Under the pieces are notes generated by a model. It worked only from the letters and a program-made list of their open reading frames with translations, searched no databases and was not told the origin of the DNA. 8,441 bases of DNA, taken from assembly GCA_009781125.1 (NCBI GenBank), contig WQYS01000088.1:1-8441 (forward strand), written 5' to 3'. This document shows positions 6,057 through 8,441 of the stretch, piece after piece (position 1 is the stretch's first letter; each line of letters begins with the position of its first letter). This DNA comes from Acidobacteriaceae bacterium (GTDB lineage Bacteria > Acidobacteriota > Terriglobia > Terriglobales > Acidobacteriaceae). The position numbers were made by a program, and so were the translations under genes.

Positions 6057-6635
6057 ATGAAGAGCTTTGTTTTGACACTTATCGCTTTGGCCGGTCTGAG
6101 CACAGTGGCAATGGCGCAGGCTAAACCTGCGGCACCCAAGTTCGAGGCCTCTCCGGTACAACTGGGAGTGGTGTGGGACTACTCCCACGTGAAAGACGCT
6201 GGCTGGATGAATGGTGCAGGGGCAGACGTTGCCTTCCGTGTCGCGAAGCCATGGTTTGGTGTCGCGGCTAATGTTTCGTGGGATCGTGCCAACATCGAAC
6301 AGGGTGGAGAAAAAGCAGGAAAGATGAACTATCTGACCTTTGCCGGAGGGCCGCGCTTCACATACAGACAGTCGAAGTACGCCGCCTTCGGTGAAGCGTT
6401 GTTCGGCATGGGGCATGTTACCCAAAGCGCCAACGCTGGATTCGTACTAGATGACGGTTCCACATCCGCGTCGACCACCAAGTTTGCCTGGCAGGTTGGT
6501 GGCGGGTTCGATTACAAGATGTCCCCGCGGGTTTCGCTTCGCTTGCCGCAGGTACACTGGCAGCGGATTAGCTACGGTGGTGGCGCGAACGATAACATCA
6601 TCAAGCTCGGATTTGGCTTCGTTTTCGGTCTGTAG
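6057..6635 (+). CDS. Small outer-membrane beta-barrel protein
   Basis: The product has 192 residues from the ATG preceded by AAAGGAA (6044-6050); the frame extends upstream to 6006, but without a ribosome site. The signal peptide is MKSFVLTLIALAGLSTVAMA, cut after residue 20. The mature part shows alternating polar and nonpolar strands rich in Gly and aromatics with short turns, typical of 8-strand OmpA/OmpX-like barrels: VQLGVVWDYSHV (34-45), GADVAFRVAKPWFGVAANVSW (55-75), MNYLTFAGGPRFTYR (90-104), YAAFGEALFGMGHV (108-121), KFAWQVGGGFDYKM (142-155), VSLRLPQVHWQRISY (159-173) and IIKLGFGFVFGL (181-192). The last strand ends in Leu rather than the usual Phe/Tyr. There is no periplasmic OmpA domain. 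The gene sits in a run of three exported proteins and is followed by a strong hairpin at 6711. The fold is likely, the role unknown. Confidence 0.85.
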   Translation: MKSFVLTLIALAGLSTVAMAQAKPAAPKFEASPVQLGVVWDYSHVKDAGWMNGAGADVAFRVAKPWFGVAANVSWDRANIEQGGEKAGKMNYLTFAGGPRFTYRQSKYAAFGEALFGMGHVTQSANAGFVLDDGSTSASTTKFAWQVGGGFDYKMSPRVSLRLPQVHWQRISYGGGANDNIIKLGFGFVFGL

Positions 6636-6710
6636 CGATGACTCGGCAACTCCTGCTGATCCGCAGGGATATCTGCAATCTCAACAAGAAGATTGAACGG
6701 ACCACAAAAG

Positions 6711-6736
6711 GAAGGGTCGCCTTCAGGCGGCCCTTC
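6711..6736 (+). terminator. Strong hairpin after the beta-barrel gene
   Basis: GAAGGGTCGCC, loop TTCA, then GGCGGCCCTTC form an 11-bp stem with one T-G wobble. It lies 75 bases after the beta-barrel stop and 38 before the next start. There is no T-run after it, so it may be a 3'-end stabiliser or an imperfect terminator that lets some transcription into the next gene. Confidence 0.6.
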
Positions 6737-6774
6737 TGACTGCATAACCACAACCATATTGAGGAGTAAATTCA

Positions 6775-7221
6775 ATGAGATCTGGCAGATTTTTAGCAGT
6801 GCTGGCAGTGTGTTTCATGTTTTCGTTTCTGGGTTCTGCATTGGCGCAAGACGTTGCCAACGTTTACTTCTACCGTATTAGCGGGTATACGGCCTGGGAT
6901 CTGAAGCCGTCTATTTACATCAACGGGGATCGGGTGGGACGAGTGGGAAACGATAGATACTTTGTAGTTAAGGTCAAACCTGGCACGTACAGGTTCCACT
7001 CTGACCGCAGGAATGTGCCTTCGGTTACGGTTGAGGCGGGCAAGAGCTACTATTTCCGTGCGGGTGTGAGTCAGTGGGGGAATAGATTCCACCTCACAGA
7101 GGTTGCGCCAGATCAAGGGAATGATGACATTAAGCAGTTGGAGCTCGACAGCCCGGACCATGTATATCATGAAACATATCCGTATACAGAGAAGGTTAGC
7201 CGGGTGCCACTCGATAAGTAA
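6775..7221 (+). CDS. Exported DUF2846-like protein
   Basis: The product has 148 residues. The ATG has a clear GAGGAG site (6761-6766) eight bases upstream. Residues 1-24 (MRSGRFLAVLAVCFMFSFLG...ALA) are a signal peptide cut before QD; Cys13 lies inside the hydrophobic core and is not a lipobox. The mature part follows the DUF2846 pattern: a first strand ANVYFYR (28-34), then LKPSIYINGDRVGRVGNDRYFVVKVKPGTYRFHS (43-76), that is 'p.vyvdG..vg.l..g.yf.v.v.pG.h....', and later the strand SVTVEAGKSYYFRAGVSQ (83-100). This gives a small beta-sandwich in the periplasm or on the surface. The C-terminal 35 residues are charged and Tyr-rich. No biochemical role is known to me for the family. It ends 22 bases before the second composite palindrome and converges on iscS. 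Confidence 0.85.
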   Translation: MRSGRFLAVLAVCFMFSFLGSALAQDVANVYFYRISGYTAWDLKPSIYINGDRVGRVGNDRYFVVKVKPGTYRFHSDRRNVPSVTVEAGKSYYFRAGVSQWGNRFHLTEVAPDQGNDDIKQLELDSPDHVYHETYPYTEKVSRVPLDK

Positions 7222-7243
7222 GAAAAGATGCCAAAACGAGACT

Positions 7244-7370
7244 AGGGCTGAAAGCCCGTTCTATAAGCATGGTACGAATTTATAGATCGGGCTTTCAGCC
7301 CTTGGTTTAATTCGTCGGCATTCTTACCTGGGGCTTCGCCCCAGGCTGGTATAGATAGCGCCGTTGGCGC
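7244..7370. repeat. Composite palindromic intergenic repeat (right copy)
   Basis: This lies between the convergent genes ending at 7221 and 7382. Arms 7244-7266 and 7280-7302 are inverted copies of 23 bases with one mismatch (7259/7287) and a 13-base loop. Each arm is itself a hairpin (GGGCT-GAA-AGCCC at 7245-7257 and its mirror). Next comes CCTGGGGC-TTC-GCCCCAGG (7327-7345), then GCGCC-GTT-GGCGC (7358-7370). Bases 7324-7352 are the exact reverse complement of 1181-1209 in the left copy. Unlike the left copy, the outer modules exist on one side only. A two-way terminator or REP-like repeat is likely. Confidence 0.85.
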
Positions 7371-7381
7371 AATTCCGTTGC

Positions 7382-8441
7382 CTAATGAGCAGCCCACTCG
7401 ATCTTGGTGAGGTCGATGCCTTCGCGAACCATCTCGTAGAGCGGCGATAGCTCGCGCAGCTTGCGCACTACGTGGATGATCTTGTCGGCTACATAGTCCA
7501 CCTCAGCTTTGGTGTTGAAGCGTCCCAGACCGAAGCGGATCGACGAGTGCGCCACATCATCGCCCAGACCCAGCGCCTTGAGCACGTAGCTCGGCTCCAG
7601 CGTGGCCGAGGTGCAGGCCGATCCTGACGAGACCGCTACATCGTTGATGCCCATCAGCAGGCTCTCGCCCTCGACGTAGACGAAGCTCATATTCAGGTTG
7701 CCGGGCAGATGGTGCTCCATATTTCCGTTGACGTGAACGTAATCGAGCGCGCTTTCCAGCTTGTGGCGAAGATAGTCGCGTAGCTCGGTCAGCCGCGCGG
7801 TTTCAGCGGCCATCTCTTCGCCTGCCAGCTCACACGCCTTGCCCATGCCGACGATGCCCGGAACGTTCAGCGTGCCCGAACGCATGCCGCGCTCGTGGCC
7901 TCCGCCGTTGATCTGCTCGGCGATCTGCACCCTCGGATTGCGGCGGCGAACATACAGCGCGCCCATCCCCTTTGGCCCGTAAATCTTGTGCGCAGACATC
8001 GAGAGCACATCGATGTTGTCCTTCTGCACATCGACCGGAATATGGCCGACGGCCTGCACCGCGTCCGTGTGGAAGAGGATTCCCTTCTCGTGGCAGATGG
8101 CGCCGATCTCGCGGATCGGCTGCACCACGCCGATCTCGTTGTTCGCGTACATGATCGAGACGAGGATTGTCTTGCCGTCTATGGCGCGCTTCAGGTCTTC
8201 GATGTCGATCAGCCCGTCGGCTCCCACCGGAAGATACGTGACGCGGCAGCCCTGCCGTTCCAGCTTCTTGCAGGTGTCAAGCACGGCTTTGTGCTCGGTG
8301 ACCTGCGTGATGATGTGGTTGCCGCGCTCGCGATACATCTCTCCAACGCCCTTGATAACGAGGTTGTCCGACTCGGTCGCACCCGAGGTGAAGATAATCT
8401 CTTTGGCCGTTGCTCCGATGAGTTTGGCAATCTGCTCGCGC
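7382..8441 (-). CDS. iscS: Cysteine desulfurase IscS, N-terminus cut by window edge
   Basis: IscS is a PLP enzyme that takes sulfur from L-cysteine and passes it to IscU for Fe-S clusters and to tRNA thiolation partners. About 352 residues are visible (codons from 8440 down to the TAG at 7382-7384); by comparison with my recollection of E. coli IscS (404 aa) some 54 N-terminal residues lie beyond the edge. Seen in order: [10 protein letters not shown] (PLP phosphate binding), [10 protein letters not shown] with the stacking His, [23 protein letters not shown] with the PLP Asp, [10 protein letters not shown] with the PLP lysine, [12 protein letters not shown], and [21 protein letters not shown] with the persulfide Cys (codon 7613-7615). 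The ending [21 protein letters not shown] is the IscS tail that contacts IscU, so this is IscS rather than SufS or a NifS of the short-tail type. Nothing is missing from the active site. Its operon lies outside the window. Confidence 0.97.
   Translation of the reverse strand, partial: REQIAKLIGATAKEIIFTSGATESDNLVIKGVGEMYRERGNHIITQVTEHKAVLDTCKKLERQGCRVTYLPVGADGLIDIEDLKRAIDGKTILVSIMYANNEIGVVQPIREIGAICHEKGILFHTDAVQAVGHIPVDVQKDNIDVLSMSAHKIYGPKGMGALYVRRRNPRVQIAEQINGGGHERGMRSGTLNVPGIVGMGKACELAGEEMAAETARLTELRDYLRHKLESALDYVHVNGNMEHHLPGNLNMSFVYVEGESLLMGINDVAVSSGSACTSATLEPSYVLKALGLGDDVAHSSIRFGLGRFNTKAEVDYVADKIIHVVRKLRELSPLYEMVREGIDLTKIEWAAH

Noticed and set aside
1163..7370. The two related repeats, inverted to each other, as ends of a 6-kb transposon or island.
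   Set aside because: No transposase, recombinase or target-site duplication is visible, and the two copies are unequal in architecture. Both positions are explained by convergent gene ends.
7382..8338. Complete 318-aa desulfurase starting at the Met codon at 8336-8338.
   Set aside because: The frame stays open to the window edge and codes for the conserved [10 protein letters not shown] motif upstream of that Met, so it is an internal methionine of a cut gene.

Overview
The window looks like part of the chromosome of a diderm, fairly GC-rich bacterium, most likely from the Acidobacteriota (class Terriglobia). This is inference without a database search. It rests on a secreted Ig-like protein whose C-terminus carries two hydrophobic segments followed by a 'GCGGSG...PTPTPG..TPAGS' stretch, a layout I associate with Terriglobia; on a DUF2846-type exported protein and a small outer-membrane beta-barrel; and on composite palindromic repeats in the gaps between genes. 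No RNA gene, CRISPR array, transposase or integrase was seen.

Layout, left to right. (1) 29-1141 (+): a secreted, NHL/SMP-30-like beta-propeller protein. (2) 1163-1364: a large composite palindrome between convergent genes. (3) 1389-3047 (-) and 3110-3742 (+): a divergent pair made of an EmrB/QacA-type (DHA2) 14-helix drug exporter and a TetR-family regulator. They share a 62-bp promoter region, and the exporter transcript may be leaderless. (4) 3789-4232 and 4234-4599 (+): a two-gene module, probably toxin-antitoxin, of an RHH plus DUF433-like antitoxin and a PIN-like (DUF5615-type) toxin, separated by one base. (5) 4683-4910 (-): a 75-aa XRE-type regulator with a perfect 16-bp palindrome just upstream (4944-4959), a likely operator. 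(6) 4999-5871, 6057-6635 and 6775-7221 (+): three exported proteins in a row, namely the Ig-like/anchor protein, an outer-membrane beta-barrel and a DUF2846-like protein, with a strong hairpin between the last two. (7) 7244-7370: a second composite palindrome, again between convergent genes. It shares a 29-nt exact inverted match with the first. (8) 7382-8440 (-): iscS, the housekeeping cysteine desulfurase, cut at its N-terminus by the window edge.

How the parts relate. emrB/tetR is a familiar self-contained efflux module. The middle (about 3.75-7.2 kb) is an accessory stretch of small genes, visibly less GC-rich than emrB and iscS, bounded on the right by core metabolism. The most notable items are the two related composite palindromes at convergent gene ends, the RHH-DUF433/PIN-like pair, and the XRE gene with its palindrome facing a run of envelope proteins. 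No clearly new multi-gene system can be proven from sequence alone. The best candidates for one are the XRE-plus-envelope cluster and the modular palindromes.
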